Below are positions 8,742-17,231 of a stretch of DNA of 59,069 nt, piece after piece; the stretch's first letter is position 1, and each line of letters begins with the position of its first letter. The notes under the pieces are model-generated. The model was not told the origin of the DNA, did not search any database, and saw only the letters and a program-made list of their open reading frames with translations. The translations under genes were made by a program, and so were the position numbers. Origin of the DNA: Lachnospiraceae bacterium (lineage in GTDB: Bacteria; Bacillota; Clostridia; Lachnospirales; Lachnospiraceae); contig JAFXXN010000101.1 in assembly GCA_017542245.1 (NCBI GenBank), forward strand, positions 1-59,069. Reading direction: 5' to 3'.

Positions 8742-9231
8742 TCGAGCATATCCATGCAGCAAGAGCTGATGCTGCCGGGAAAATAACTAAAAGTTTAAGC
8801 AACTGACTCTTAATGTTATAACCATATTTTCTGTTTGTATATACAGGAGTGACTTCGGGAGTGAATGTCTGGAAAAAGTGGAATTTACAAAGCAGGAAAT
8901 AATCAAAAAAGATCATATCGTAAATCTTGTATATGGTAAATATTAGGACAAATCTTAAAAAGAATTGCCAGAATGTAAAGTCGCTTCTGAAACCGTCCCA
9001 TATAGAGATTACTCCAACTCCTAAAATCATGACAATGCTTATTATCATTAAAGTCCAGCCTATCTTACGGGCTCCGTAAAATTCTTCTTGCTTTCTGTCT
9101 ATCACAAGTTCCAATGCTTCCTTTGGCGCGGAAGAAAACAGTTTCTTTTCCTTGATTAACACAACTGCTGAAATAAGCATCATTGTTATTGCCATACAGA
9201 AGACAATTGCCAAAAAAATAGTTAAAAGCAT
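8734..9231 (-). CDS. Small multi-pass membrane protein, paralogue of 45508-46014
   Basis: A 165-residue protein with four predicted helices. It shares with the product at 45508 the order: an N-terminal helix pair, an FWQ-x-x-LRF segment, an aromatic/Asp motif ending in FDYFL (about residue 105), and a final helix after a soluble loop. I do not recognise a named family or a function. It follows the gene at 9262-9762 by 30 bp on the minus strand, with ribosome site GAGGTA, so it is second in that operon. Confidence 0.68.
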   Translation of the reverse strand: MLLTIFLAIVFCMAITMMLISAVVLIKEKKLFSSAPKEALELVIDRKQEEFYGARKIGWTLMIISIVMILGVGVISIWDGFRSDFTFWQFFLRFVLIFTIYKIYDMIFFDYFLLCKFHFFQTFTPEVTPVYTNRKYGYNIKSQLLKLLVIFPAASALAAWICSII

Positions 9232-9261
9232 TTTTATTTACCTCGATATAAATTACATATT

Positions 9262-9762
9262 TTAATTGAGTAGCGAAACTATCCCTGCGACTACCAGTCC
9301 TGTAAAAGGGCAGAAGGTGAGCGGCCAGAAAAGAAGATGCTCGGGTAAAGCAGACTTCATCCATTCACCAAATTCCCATGCTTTACAGTTTTCGGCACCT
9401 TTTATAAGATACTTCTTTTCTTTACAGACACCTCGTAAGAGACAATCTAATATAAGAAGATCACCGAAATTAACAAATAACATCTCGAAATACCCGGTCC
9501 AAAACAAATTCCAAAAACCGGTAAGCCCTGAAAAATAAGTGCTTATTCCAAAATATAAGAAAACAAAGATGTAAATAGCAAAGAGGATTATACGCATTTT
9601 ATTTACATCTTTTTTAATTACATATGGAGCGGCAGCTAGCTTTATTTCTTTAGGAAACATTGTGCTGTATGCCTGTGGAAGAATAAAAGAAAACATTCCG
9701 ACACTAAAGTTAAAGAAAAGGCTCATTGCTAATCCGTCAAGGATTATCCTGCTTATGGACAT
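9262..9762 (-). CDS. Small multi-pass membrane protein, distant paralogue of its neighbour
   Basis: A 166-residue protein with about four helices. It has the same motif pattern as the products at 8734 and 45508: GFWNLFWTGYFEML, then FGDLLILDCLL. All three therefore seem to belong to one uncharacterised family. The start is at 9762 with a GAGGT ribosome site. Its promoter is divergent from the alpha/beta-hydrolase gene and carries a GTTAGC-type box. No function can be assigned. Confidence 0.68.
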   Translation of the reverse strand: MSISRIILDGLAMSLFFNFSVGMFSFILPQAYSTMFPKEIKLAAAPYVIKKDVNKMRIILFAIYIFVFLYFGISTYFSGLTGFWNLFWTGYFEMLFVNFGDLLILDCLLRGVCKEKKYLIKGAENCKAWEFGEWMKSALPEHLLFWPLTFCPFTGLVVAGIVSLLN

Positions 9763-9795
9763 GTTATTACCTCGTAATGTTATATATAAAAGATA

Positions 9796-9846
9796 GTTAG
9801 TCTATGCTTACTACGATATAATATCATATTCAGATTTTATAGTCAA
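9796..9846 (-). promoter_or_regulatory. Divergent promoter (minus) with GTTAGC-type box
   Basis: Minus-strand -35 TTGACT (9846-9841), 17-bp spacer, -10 TATTAT (9823-9818), and box (plus-strand GTTAGTCTATGCTTAC, 9796-9811). Near-duplicate of the promoter at 4067-4118. Confidence 0.75.
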
Positions 9847-9861
9847 TATTATATTAAAACC

Positions 9862-9915
9862 TTGACAAAAATGCTTTTTAGAAGTATTTTACTTAATGAA
9901 TTAGCATAGACTAAC
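9862..9915 (+). promoter_or_regulatory. Promoter (plus) with GTTAGC-type box
   Basis: -35 TTGACA (9862-9867), 17-bp spacer, -10 TATTTT (9885-9890), box ATTAGCATAGACTAAC (9900-9915). It drives the alpha/beta-hydrolase at 9939. Confidence 0.77.
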
Positions 9916-9938
9916 CTAAAAGGCAGGGAAGAATAAGA

Positions 9939-10826
9939 ATGAGTATATCGTATAGAATAGTTGAAAACTTATGTTATTTTATTAACAAACTACCCGGCAG
10001 GGGAGTAAAAGGTCTTATGATGGATGGGGAGGGGAAGCTTAGAGACAAGGATGAACTTCCACGATACATGAAGAAAAATGGCCTGAAAGCGAAGTCGTTT
10101 TTATTTGATGGTTTCTTTATTCATTGTATTGTATCAGAAAAAGTCAAAAGACATCCTGAGAAAGCGGTGATCTTTTTCCCGGGAGGCGGTGGTATGGCAA
10201 GAGCCACATGGCTTCATTATGATACGGCCAGGAGAATTGCCCATAATACAGGTGCAGATATTTATATCATTAACTATCCATTGGCACCTAGGCATAATGT
10301 GCGTTATGCACTCGACTGGTCAGAAAAGGCATATTCAATATTTATAAAAAAATATAAACCTGAAAACATTACATTTATGGGAGACAGTGCAGGAGCCAAT
10401 CTTTTGTTGAGCTTGACACAGAGACTCGATATGAAACCGAGAAAACTGATAGTCATATCACCTGCTTGCGGATTAGAGGACGGCAGGAACAGGAATATCA
10501 GACTTGCCATGGAACCGTATGACCCCATCTTAAGCGTGGAGATGAATGATACCATAGCTGAAAATTGGTGCAGAAATGTACCGCTTAATAGTTCCGATAT
10601 AAGCCCGGAGTATATAGATTATACGGGCTTCCCTGAAATGTATTTCTTTTATGGAAAACACGAATTGTTTTACCCGCATGTATTGAACTTCCTTTTATCT
10701 TTAATGAAAAAAGGAGTTCACCTTACTCAATATGTAAAGCCTATGTGTCATGATTGGGCGCTATGCTCATTCTTTCCTGAGGGTAGAGAAGCTATACGCA
10801 AGATTTGCCATTATATAAACAAGTAA
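9939..10826 (+). CDS. Alpha/beta hydrolase (HSL/acetyl-esterase-like)
   Basis: A 295-residue esterase/lipase of the hormone-sensitive lipase type. The oxyanion loop is FFPGGGGMA (about residue 78), the nucleophile elbow is GDSAG (about residue 148), an acidic residue lies in the FYGKHELFYPH segment and the catalytic His in MCHDWAL near the end. No signal peptide is seen. It is preceded by a GTTAGC-box promoter and followed by another promoter, so it is probably a single-gene unit. A paralogue lies at 57151. The substrate is unknown; hydrolysis of an ester siderophore in the cytoplasm would fit the context but is only an inference. Confidence 0.87.
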   Translation: MSISYRIVENLCYFINKLPGRGVKGLMMDGEGKLRDKDELPRYMKKNGLKAKSFLFDGFFIHCIVSEKVKRHPEKAVIFFPGGGGMARATWLHYDTARRIAHNTGADIYIINYPLAPRHNVRYALDWSEKAYSIFIKKYKPENITFMGDSAGANLLLSLTQRLDMKPRKLIVISPACGLEDGRNRNIRLAMEPYDPILSVEMNDTIAENWCRNVPLNSSDISPEYIDYTGFPEMYFFYGKHELFYPHVLNFLLSLMKKGVHLTQYVKPMCHDWALCSFFPEGREAIRKICHYINK

Positions 10827-10854
10827 TTAAAATGAAAATTTTTTTAAAATATGC

Positions 10855-11012
10855 TTGACAACAGAATTATAAAATGATATAAATATAGAAGTTAGCAATG
10901 GCTAACTAAAAACATATTTGTTTCAGCCGATTTTCGGTCAACTTATGGTAGCAAAAACTTGGGGTTTATAGGTTGGCCGATTATTTAAAAAGGCAAGTTA
11001 GCGAAGACTAAC
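10855..11012 (+). promoter_or_regulatory. Promoter with two GTTAGC boxes for the DUF3793-flavodoxin operon
   Basis: -35 TTGACA (10855-10860), 17-bp spacer, -10 TATAAA (10878-10883), box GTTAGCAATGGCTAAC (10891-10906). A second box, GTTAGCGAAGACTAAC, lies at 10997-11012, just before the gene and about 105 bp downstream. The stretch between them holds an imperfect inverted repeat (TCGGTCAACTT near 10934 and AGGTTGGCCGA near 10971). Confidence 0.72.
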
Positions 11013-11038
11013 CAAAAGTGTTTTGGCAGGTAAAATTG

Positions 11039-11587
11039 ATGATTGAAAATCTTGTGACCAGATTCTGCTCACCTACACTGGCAGGACTTAAAACGGGGAG
11101 CTTGTTTGCGGTTAGAGGCAGAAAAAGAGGGGAATTAACCGAGGATTTAAGAAAACTAAACCGCGTACTTACGCGCAAGGGGCTACGGGCGTTGCTGTTT
11201 ACTGCTAAATGCGGTAATAGCCTTGTATACATATATAGGCCTAAGTTGTTAAAACGTGATCTTTCGTGTTCGGAAGCAGAAAGTATTCTTAAGGACAAGG
11301 GCTACTGCGCTATAGAAAGTACGGAGAGATGTATAGTTCAGCTTGCAAAAAGGATATCCAGCAATAGTGATTTCCCTCATGAGATCGGACTCTTTTTGGG
11401 TTATCCGCCTAAAGATGTCAAGTGTTTTATGGAAAATTCAAGAGAAGGAGTACAGTGTTCAGGTTGTTGGAAGGCATACGGCAATAAAGAAGAGGCAGAA
11501 AAGACGTTTGCTTTATATAGGAAATGTACAAATATATATTGCAGGAAGATTAGAGAAGGTGTCAGACTGGAAAAACTTATAGTTTAA
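11039..11587 (+). CDS. DUF3793 family protein
   Basis: A 182-residue protein with the DUF3793 opening RFCSPTLAGLKTGSLF, a middle block FLGYPPKDVKCFM, and a C-terminal Cys-containing segment (VQCSGCWKAYGNKEEA, then YRKCTNIYC). DUF3793 proteins of Clostridia are often encoded beside flavodoxins; their role is unknown, and the conserved Cys residues suggest a metal- or redox-linked job. A GTG at 11018 would add seven residues, but ATG 11039 matches the family start. It lies 32 bp before the flavodoxin gene. Two GTTAGC boxes upstream suggest induction on metal starvation. Confidence 0.82.
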   Translation: MIENLVTRFCSPTLAGLKTGSLFAVRGRKRGELTEDLRKLNRVLTRKGLRALLFTAKCGNSLVYIYRPKLLKRDLSCSEAESILKDKGYCAIESTERCIVQLAKRISSNSDFPHEIGLFLGYPPKDVKCFMENSREGVQCSGCWKAYGNKEEAEKTFALYRKCTNIYCRKIREGVRLEKLIV

Positions 11588-11619
11588 AAAATTAAAAAAA
11601 ATAGAAAGGATCAAGAAAA

Positions 11620-12042
11620 ATGAGTAAAGTAGCAGTAGTATATTGGAGCCAGACAGGAAACACAAAACTTATGGCTGAGGCAGTTGAGAGCGGAGCATCG
11701 GGAAAGGGTGCAGAAACAGCTATTTTTGAAGCTAATGACTTCTCAGCATCAAAAGCAGCAGAGTTTGATGCTATAGCTTTCGGATGTCCCGCAATGGGCG
11801 CAGAGGAGCTCGAGGATACAGAGTTTGAGCCTATGTTTGCATCAGTTGAAGGCTCACTTGCAGGAAAGAAAGTAGCACTTTTTGGTTCATATGGCTGGGG
11901 TGACGGTCAGTGGATGAGAGACTGGGAAGACAGATGCAAAAACAACGGCATAACTCTTTGTGCGGAAAGTGTAACAGCCAATGAAGCTCCTGATGATGCA
12001 GCAACGGCAGCATGCAAGACTTTAGGAGAGGCATTAGCATAA
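11620..12042 (+). CDS. Flavodoxin
   Basis: A 140-residue short-chain flavodoxin. The FMN phosphate loop is SQTGNTKLMAEAV (residues 10-22), the isoalloxazine-flanking loops are FGCPAMGAEEL and FGSYGWGDGQWM. It carries one or two electrons at low potential and replaces ferredoxin when iron is short, which agrees with the GTTAGC boxes upstream of its operon. The ribosome site is GAAAGG. A terminator follows. Confidence 0.95.
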   Translation: MSKVAVVYWSQTGNTKLMAEAVESGASGKGAETAIFEANDFSASKAAEFDAIAFGCPAMGAEELEDTEFEPMFASVEGSLAGKKVALFGSYGWGDGQWMRDWEDRCKNNGITLCAESVTANEAPDDAATAACKTLGEALA

Positions 12043-12084
12043 ATAAATGCTTGACAATTTCTAACTTTGGGTGAACGATACAAA

Positions 12085-12134
12085 AAAGAGGCTGTGATCT
12101 TTAGGAGCAATTCTGAAGGTGACAGTTTCTTTTT
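12085..12134 (+). terminator. Terminator after flavodoxin, member of a repeated terminator family
   Basis: An 11-bp stem with two G-U pairs (AAAGAGGCTGT at 12085-12095, ACAGTTTCTTT at 12122-12132) followed by T residues. The inner part (ATCTTTAGG, then AATTCTGAAGGTG) is shared with the terminators at 34558 and 38521. Confidence 0.78.
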
Positions 12135-12188
12135 ACATAATAGGTAAAAATGTACAAATAAAGATTAAAAGAAAATAAAAAAATTTAC

Positions 12189-12244
12189 TTGACAAGTTAG
12201 CAGAAGATAACTATAATCATTTTTTGTAGTTATCTGAGGCTAAC
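12189..12244 (+). promoter_or_regulatory. FTR1 operon promoter with two boxes in mirror arrangement
   Basis: -35 TTGACA (12189-12194), 17-bp spacer, perfect -10 TATAAT (12212-12217). One box (GTTAGCAGAAGATAAC, 12196-12211) fills the spacer and another (GTTATCTGAGGCTAAC, 12229-12244) covers the region after the start site. Together they make a 19-bp-armed imperfect inverted repeat around the -10, predicting tight repression. Confidence 0.82.
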
Positions 12245-12295
12245 TATTAAATAATATGTAAGAAAAAAGTGTACTATAGAGGGGAGATAGACAGG

Positions 12296-13684
12296 ATGAA
12301 GAAAATATCCGGACGGATATTTAGTCTGCTTGCAGTTTTAATAATTTTTGTCAGTATGTTTTCTCGGACAGTATATGCTGCAGATAGTGGAGACGCAGAC
12401 TTTTATCTGTCGTTTAAGAAATATAAAACCGCGGTAAATCCTGACGGATCCAAGACTATTACATATAATGATATTACAGATCAGATATCAAATCTTCTCA
12501 ACGAAGGTATCAGAAGATATGAAGCCGGAGTTGAATACGATGGAGACGAAGGCTATTATAAACCGTTTACGAATTCTTATGGTTTCTGGTATGAAACCTC
12601 AGGATTTGAGAAAACAGTTATGGGATATATTTCCGGAGCCAGAGTAAATGAAGTTGAACTTCAGTTTTCAAATATGAAAAAAGCTGTTAATAACGGCGAA
12701 AATGTTGAAAGGGTAACAGAGGAAGTAAACGCACTTATAAAACTGCTGAGAGAAGACGCAGATATTCTTGATAAACTGTTTGGTTATACCAAGGAAAGTG
12801 AATCTGGGGGCGGAAGCGGAATAGCCTGGGCTACTTTTGGAGCTGTATTCGGAATCATCCTGCGAGAAGGTCTGGAAGCTATTCTGATAGTGGGTGCAAT
12901 GGTGGCATACCTGATAAAGACCGGGAACAAAAAAGGGACTCTGTATGTATATGCCGGCGGCATCATAGCACTGGCTGCCAGTGTCGGATTAGCAATACTT
13001 TTATACTCGATTACAAGCAGCACATCAAATTCCATACCGCAGGAAATAGTTGAAGGTGTTACCGCCCTAGTGGCCGTAGCAGTTCTGATATACGTATCGA
13101 ACTGGATGATATCCAAGGCAGAGTCTGAAGCGTGGACAAATTATATATCGGGAAAAGTCACGGAGTCAGCCGATAAGGGCAAGATGTGGGCACTGGGATT
13201 CACTTCATTTCTTGCAGTGTTCCGTGAGGGCGCGGAAGTCATATTGTTCTGTCAACAGTATTTTTCAAGAGCAGATTCTATGGAAAACGGATATCTGGCA
13301 GTGTTTGGCGGTATCGCAACAGGACTTGTAGCCGTGGCTGTTGTGTTTATTATAATCAGAGTATTTGGTATAAAACTTCCATTGAAACCGTTCTTTATGG
13401 CAACAAGTATTCTTATGGCAATAATGTCCATAGCATTCCTTGGATCCGGTATGTTTGAACTGTTCCTTGATGGCAGACTGGCTGAAAATATCGGAGGATT
13501 TGTACAGGATCTGGCAGGTACCATACCTGCACTGGAGTGGATGAACGGAAGCGATGTACTCACATTCCTTGGTATATATCCGACCTGGATCACTTTAGGT
13601 CCTCAGATAATTCTTACCATAATCACAATCATAACATTCATAATGATGATAAAAAAGAGTTCTAAAAGCAAAAAAAGTAAATAA
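12296..13684 (+). CDS. FTR1-family iron permease
   Basis: A 462-residue protein. A signal peptide (residues 1 to about 28, ending TVYAA) is followed by a soluble extracytoplasmic domain to about residue 175, then about seven membrane helices. The two FTR1 iron-binding helices are visible: ILREGLEAILIVG and VFREGAEVILF, each with the R-E-G-x-E motif. FTR1/EfeU proteins move iron, usually after oxidation or handling at the surface by a partner. The next gene is a P19-like lipoprotein, as in the Campylobacter cj1658-p19 locus. An upstream GTG (12269) is possible, but ATG 12296 gives a proper signal peptide and has GAGGGG/ACAGG upstream. Confidence 0.93.
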   Translation: MKKISGRIFSLLAVLIIFVSMFSRTVYAADSGDADFYLSFKKYKTAVNPDGSKTITYNDITDQISNLLNEGIRRYEAGVEYDGDEGYYKPFTNSYGFWYETSGFEKTVMGYISGARVNEVELQFSNMKKAVNNGENVERVTEEVNALIKLLREDADILDKLFGYTKESESGGGSGIAWATFGAVFGIILREGLEAILIVGAMVAYLIKTGNKKGTLYVYAGGIIALAASVGLAILLYSITSSTSNSIPQEIVEGVTALVAVAVLIYVSNWMISKAESEAWTNYISGKVTESADKGKMWALGFTSFLAVFREGAEVILFCQQYFSRADSMENGYLAVFGGIATGLVAVAVVFIIIRVFGIKLPLKPFFMATSILMAIMSIAFLGSGMFELFLDGRLAENIGGFVQDLAGTIPALEWMNGSDVLTFLGIYPTWITLGPQIILTIITIITFIMMIKKSSKSKKSK

Positions 13685-13760
13685 TAATCTAATCTGATCC
13701 CGTAAATCAGACTGGCTGTTATTGATAAATCAACAACTTTATTTAACGGAGGGATTAAAA

Positions 13761-14387
13761 ATGACAAAATTTGCAAGATTTATTTCTACAACACTTGCCT
13801 GTTCGGTACTTGCCATCGGTCTTACAGCCTGCAGCAAGGAAGAAAAGAAAACACCTGCTCCTGCAACAGAGAATACAGGATCTGTTACTCAGGCACAGGC
13901 AGCTGAGGAGGAAGGTGAAGATCTCGGATTTACAGAGGTTGAAATCTTCTCAGGCGTAGAGAAAGAATTTCTTAACCTTAATGCGGTATATTTCCAGCCC
14001 GTTGATATGACAGGTGGATACAAGGCAGAGGATTATGACTGCCACCTTGAGCTTGATGTTTCAGCACTTGAGAATGGTTTAGGATATGGAAAGGGTGACT
14101 GGGTTCCCTACCTTACAGTAGAATATGAGGTATCTAAGAATGGCGGAGATTACAAGACCAGCGGAACATTCATGCCTATGGCAGCTTCTGACGGACCTCA
14201 CTACGGAGCAAATATAAAAGTTGATGGCGATGGCTTATATACCGTTACATTCACAGTTAAATTCCCTGATTCAAGCACCTATCTTATCCACACAGACGAG
14301 ACAGGTCCTGAGACTCATGCTTTCCCTAATGCCATTGTTTACACATATGATAAGTGGCAGTTCACCAAGGGTGCTTGGGCAGAGTAA
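13761..14387 (+). CDS. P19/Tp34-like periplasmic-type iron-binding lipoprotein
   Basis: A 208-residue lipoprotein (lipobox LTAC, Cys24) with a short linker and a P19-like beta-sandwich. Recognisable parts are GVEKEFLNLNAVYFQPVDM, DCHLELDVSALENGLGYGKGDWVPYLTVEYEV and GPHYGANIKV; the Met and His residues here correspond to the family's metal ligands. In Campylobacter and in FetMP systems, P19/FetP works with FTR1 on iron uptake. In a Gram-positive cell the lipid anchor places it on the outer face of the membrane beside FTR1. ATG 13761 has a GGAGGG ribosome site; the upstream ATG 13722 would give an unusual leader. A small hairpin (TCTGAT/ATCAGA) lies in the intergenic gap. Confidence 0.9.
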   Translation: MTKFARFISTTLACSVLAIGLTACSKEEKKTPAPATENTGSVTQAQAAEEEGEDLGFTEVEIFSGVEKEFLNLNAVYFQPVDMTGGYKAEDYDCHLELDVSALENGLGYGKGDWVPYLTVEYEVSKNGGDYKTSGTFMPMAASDGPHYGANIKVDGDGLYTVTFTVKFPDSSTYLIHTDETGPETHAFPNAIVYTYDKWQFTKGAWAE

Positions 14388-14527
14388 ATAATTTAAGGTT
14401 GTTAAGGTTTACGGGGCTTTGACAGCTATAGAGCCTGGATCAAAAGCAGAGGCAGATATGCCGAAGTTTTGGTCTGGGCTTTATGCGTGTTTACAGGTAA
14501 GTCTTAACGATAAAAGGGTGACAAAAA

Positions 14528-15841
14528 ATGCTTACTTATCTTATCAATGTAACTGATGATCTTCTCATGGTTTTTACCATTATCGGAGTAATATTTGCTT
14601 TTTCTGATAGCTACATGTCGGAAAAAGGACAGAGAATCGTAAAGATCAGCTTTATTCTGGGACTTGTGATAGCAGCAGTAAGAGCTTATATAACCAATAC
14701 AAGACGTCTGGTCGGGGGCTGGAGAGTTGGTGCATACGGTTATGGAGCAGCTCTTGGAATATTTGTTGTTTTTATAATAGTGTATTTTATTGTTTCGAAA
14801 AGAACTTTCAGAGATAATACAGAAAAGCAAACCTGCAGCAAAGCGGAATGCTTCATAAGCATTATTATTGGACTTTTGTTAATTACATATCTTTTCGGTA
14901 CCGTTTCAAATGTTTATGTATATCCGTTTAAATTTGATACGAAGGGTAACGGACTGCTTTCTACCGATTATCTTTTCAGACTGGGCGGATATCTGCTGGG
15001 AATTATAATCAGCTTCGCGTCAATGATCGCTGCATATAAGATCTCGGTGGTTATCAGAAAGAAAGGATATGGAAAGTTACTTAAAGCTGCTTTTATTATC
15101 CTGAATGTAATTTATGCAGTGTTTAATTTTGCAAAGCTGATGCTCGTTCTTACCCCAAGAAAAATAATAGACAGTACTGTGTTATTTAATTTCGCAGCTG
15201 CAAGTAATAATAATTCCGTTATTTATGTCTATTTATGCTTTGCAATGTTAGTGCTTATGTCAGTATATATCTGGATAAAAAGCAAAACAGCTAAAGAACC
15301 ATACTCGACCAAAGCAGAACATCGTAAACAAAAATCTATCTGGAGAACGGGTAAAAGATTTTCTATACTTATGCTTATATGTCTTGTAAATGCTGTGTTG
15401 TGCGCCACGCTTTTTGTAAAATTAAATACTGTAGTGATAAATGAAGCACCTGTAGAGGATCCTATAATCATAAAGGATGGAGCAGGACAGGACAAAGACT
15501 TAGAGATTCCGCTTACGATGGTAAATGACGGGCATCTGCATCGTTTCGGATATACTACGGCTGAAGGGTATCCTACAAGACTTATAGTGATATTAAAGCA
15601 GGAAAATACAACAAATTATGGTGTAGGACTTGACGCCTGTGAGATATGCGGTGAAGCCGGTTATTATGAAAATAATGACGGAAAGGTAGTATGCAAGAAA
15701 TGCGGAGTTGTCATGAATACTTCGACCATAGGCATGAAGGGTGGATGCAACCCGATAATAATCGATTATGATATTGATGAAAGTGCTATTACGATACCGG
15801 TTTCTGAAATGGTAAGGACACAGTCAAACTTTAAGAAATAA
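14528..15841 (+). CDS. DUF2318 Fe-S-containing membrane protein
   Basis: A 437-residue protein with about eight membrane helices (residues 1-315), then an extracytoplasmic DUF2318 domain. The domain shows HLHRFGY, the cysteine set DACEICGEAGYY and CKKCGVVMN, then GMKGGCNPI. Homologues (for example Cj1660) sit with P19 and FTR1 and are thought to bind iron or a redox cofactor through these Cys and His residues. The 140-bp gap before it contains an imperfect long inverted repeat (GTTAAGGTTTAC and GTAAGTCTTAAC) that could adjust downstream expression. Confidence 0.88.
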   Translation: MLTYLINVTDDLLMVFTIIGVIFAFSDSYMSEKGQRIVKISFILGLVIAAVRAYITNTRRLVGGWRVGAYGYGAALGIFVVFIIVYFIVSKRTFRDNTEKQTCSKAECFISIIIGLLLITYLFGTVSNVYVYPFKFDTKGNGLLSTDYLFRLGGYLLGIIISFASMIAAYKISVVIRKKGYGKLLKAAFIILNVIYAVFNFAKLMLVLTPRKIIDSTVLFNFAAASNNNSVIYVYLCFAMLVLMSVYIWIKSKTAKEPYSTKAEHRKQKSIWRTGKRFSILMLICLVNAVLCATLFVKLNTVVINEAPVEDPIIIKDGAGQDKDLEIPLTMVNDGHLHRFGYTTAEGYPTRLIVILKQENTTNYGVGLDACEICGEAGYYENNDGKVVCKKCGVVMNTSTIGMKGGCNPIIIDYDIDESAITIPVSEMVRTQSNFKK

Positions 15842-15876
15842 AACCGGATGAAGCAAGTGCTTTTAAGGAGGACACA

Positions 15877-17181
15877 ATGTTCTTTAGAATGGTAAAAGGA
15901 ACCTTTATACGACAGAAGAAAAAGCTTCTGATGATCGCGCTGACAGTAGCACTGGGAGCTTCTATAGCTACTGCGATGCTGAATGTCATGCTGGATGTCG
16001 GTGACAAGATAAACGAAGAATTAAAGACTTACGGTTCAAACATTACTGTAGTTCCTCAGTCTTCGGCGGTTATAAGTAAGCTGTATGATACAGAAGAAGA
16101 GGATGATGACGCTCAGACGGAATACATAAAGGAAGAAAAAGTGGGAGAACTGCTTACGATATTCTGGGCGAATAATATAACTGATTTTGCACCGGAGACG
16201 GATACAGTGGTAACCCTGGGCAATTCGGAAGTAGGACTTGTCGGTACATGGTTTAACCATAAGCTTGAATTTAAGAAAAAGGGATCGGTATATACCAGAG
16301 ATACGGGAGTTATTAATTTAAGAAGCTGGTGGGATGTCGAAAGCGGCACTATGTTAAATGAGCAGGCGGTATTCGGGGATAAATATGCCATGATTGGCCG
16401 TGAACTTGCAGAAGAGAAGAATATAAAAGCCGGGGATACCATAATTGTTTCAAGGGACGGCAGAAATGAAGAACTTGAGATAATCGGTATTTTCGAGTCA
16501 GGTGATGACGATGATAATATGATATATACTACCCTGTCGGTTGCACAGAGGCTGACAGATACCGTGGGGTATATAAAAAAGATAGAAGTAAGTGCCATAA
16601 CTTCACCGGAAGATGAACTTGCTGTAAAAGCAGCGAAAAATCCTTCACTTCTCTCTGGTGATGAATATGATCTGTGGTATTGTACTGCTTACGTTAGTTC
16701 GATATGTTTCCAGATACAGGAGGCTATCCCGGAGGCCTCGGCTTCAGCTATAAGGCAGATAGCAGATTCAGAAGGAAAAATCCTCGAAAAAACAGAACTT
16801 CTAATGTCACTTATTACTTTTTTGAGTCTTATAGGAGCAACATTGGGAATATCGAACCTTGTGACTTCGGGTGTTATGGAGAGGTCACAGGAGCTGGCTT
16901 TATTGAAAGCAGTAGGAGCAAAGAATGGACAGATAACATTCCTTGTTCTTGCTGAGATCATATTTACCTCTATATTAGGCACCATAGCAGGGTACTTCTT
17001 AGGGTATGGTTTTGCACAGATTATCGGTCACAGCGTTTTCTCCTCCGGGGTTGAGATGAGCGGAATGGTTGCGTTCATTGTTTCAGTCCTCATAATTTTT
17101 GTGACCCTTATCGGAAGTATCCCTGCTATAAGGATGCTGTTAAGACTGCGTCCATCAGAGGTTCTTCACGGCGGACACTGA
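15877..17181 (+). CDS. FtsX/MacB-type ABC permease 1 of the FTR1 operon
   Basis: A 434-residue permease with the MacB layout: one N-terminal helix (about residues 20-40), a large extracytoplasmic domain (about 45-300), and three C-terminal helices with the FtsX signature (ERSQELALLKAVGAK). It corresponds to Cj1661-type permeases of P19 loci. It probably pairs with the next permease (17232) and the ATPase at 18496. Such MacB-like systems use ATP to drive extracytoplasmic events rather than to move substrate through the permease; here that may mean acting on the P19/FTR1 complex. Confidence 0.9.
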   Translation: MFFRMVKGTFIRQKKKLLMIALTVALGASIATAMLNVMLDVGDKINEELKTYGSNITVVPQSSAVISKLYDTEEEDDDAQTEYIKEEKVGELLTIFWANNITDFAPETDTVVTLGNSEVGLVGTWFNHKLEFKKKGSVYTRDTGVINLRSWWDVESGTMLNEQAVFGDKYAMIGRELAEEKNIKAGDTIIVSRDGRNEELEIIGIFESGDDDDNMIYTTLSVAQRLTDTVGYIKKIEVSAITSPEDELAVKAAKNPSLLSGDEYDLWYCTAYVSSICFQIQEAIPEASASAIRQIADSEGKILEKTELLMSLITFLSLIGATLGISNLVTSGVMERSQELALLKAVGAKNGQITFLVLAEIIFTSILGTIAGYFLGYGFAQIIGHSVFSSGVEMSGMVAFIVSVLIIFVTLIGSIPAIRMLLRLRPSEVLHGGH

Positions 17182-17231
17182 TTTAACAAAATAGAAAAGC
17201 AACATAAAGTGGACTGAAAAGGTGAAATAAA

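Noticed and set aside
12189-12244. Fur box as explanation for the FTR1 promoter repeat
   Set aside because: The half-sites GTTAGC/GCTAAC do not match the GATAAT-type Fur consensus; DtxR/MntR-like geometry fits better.
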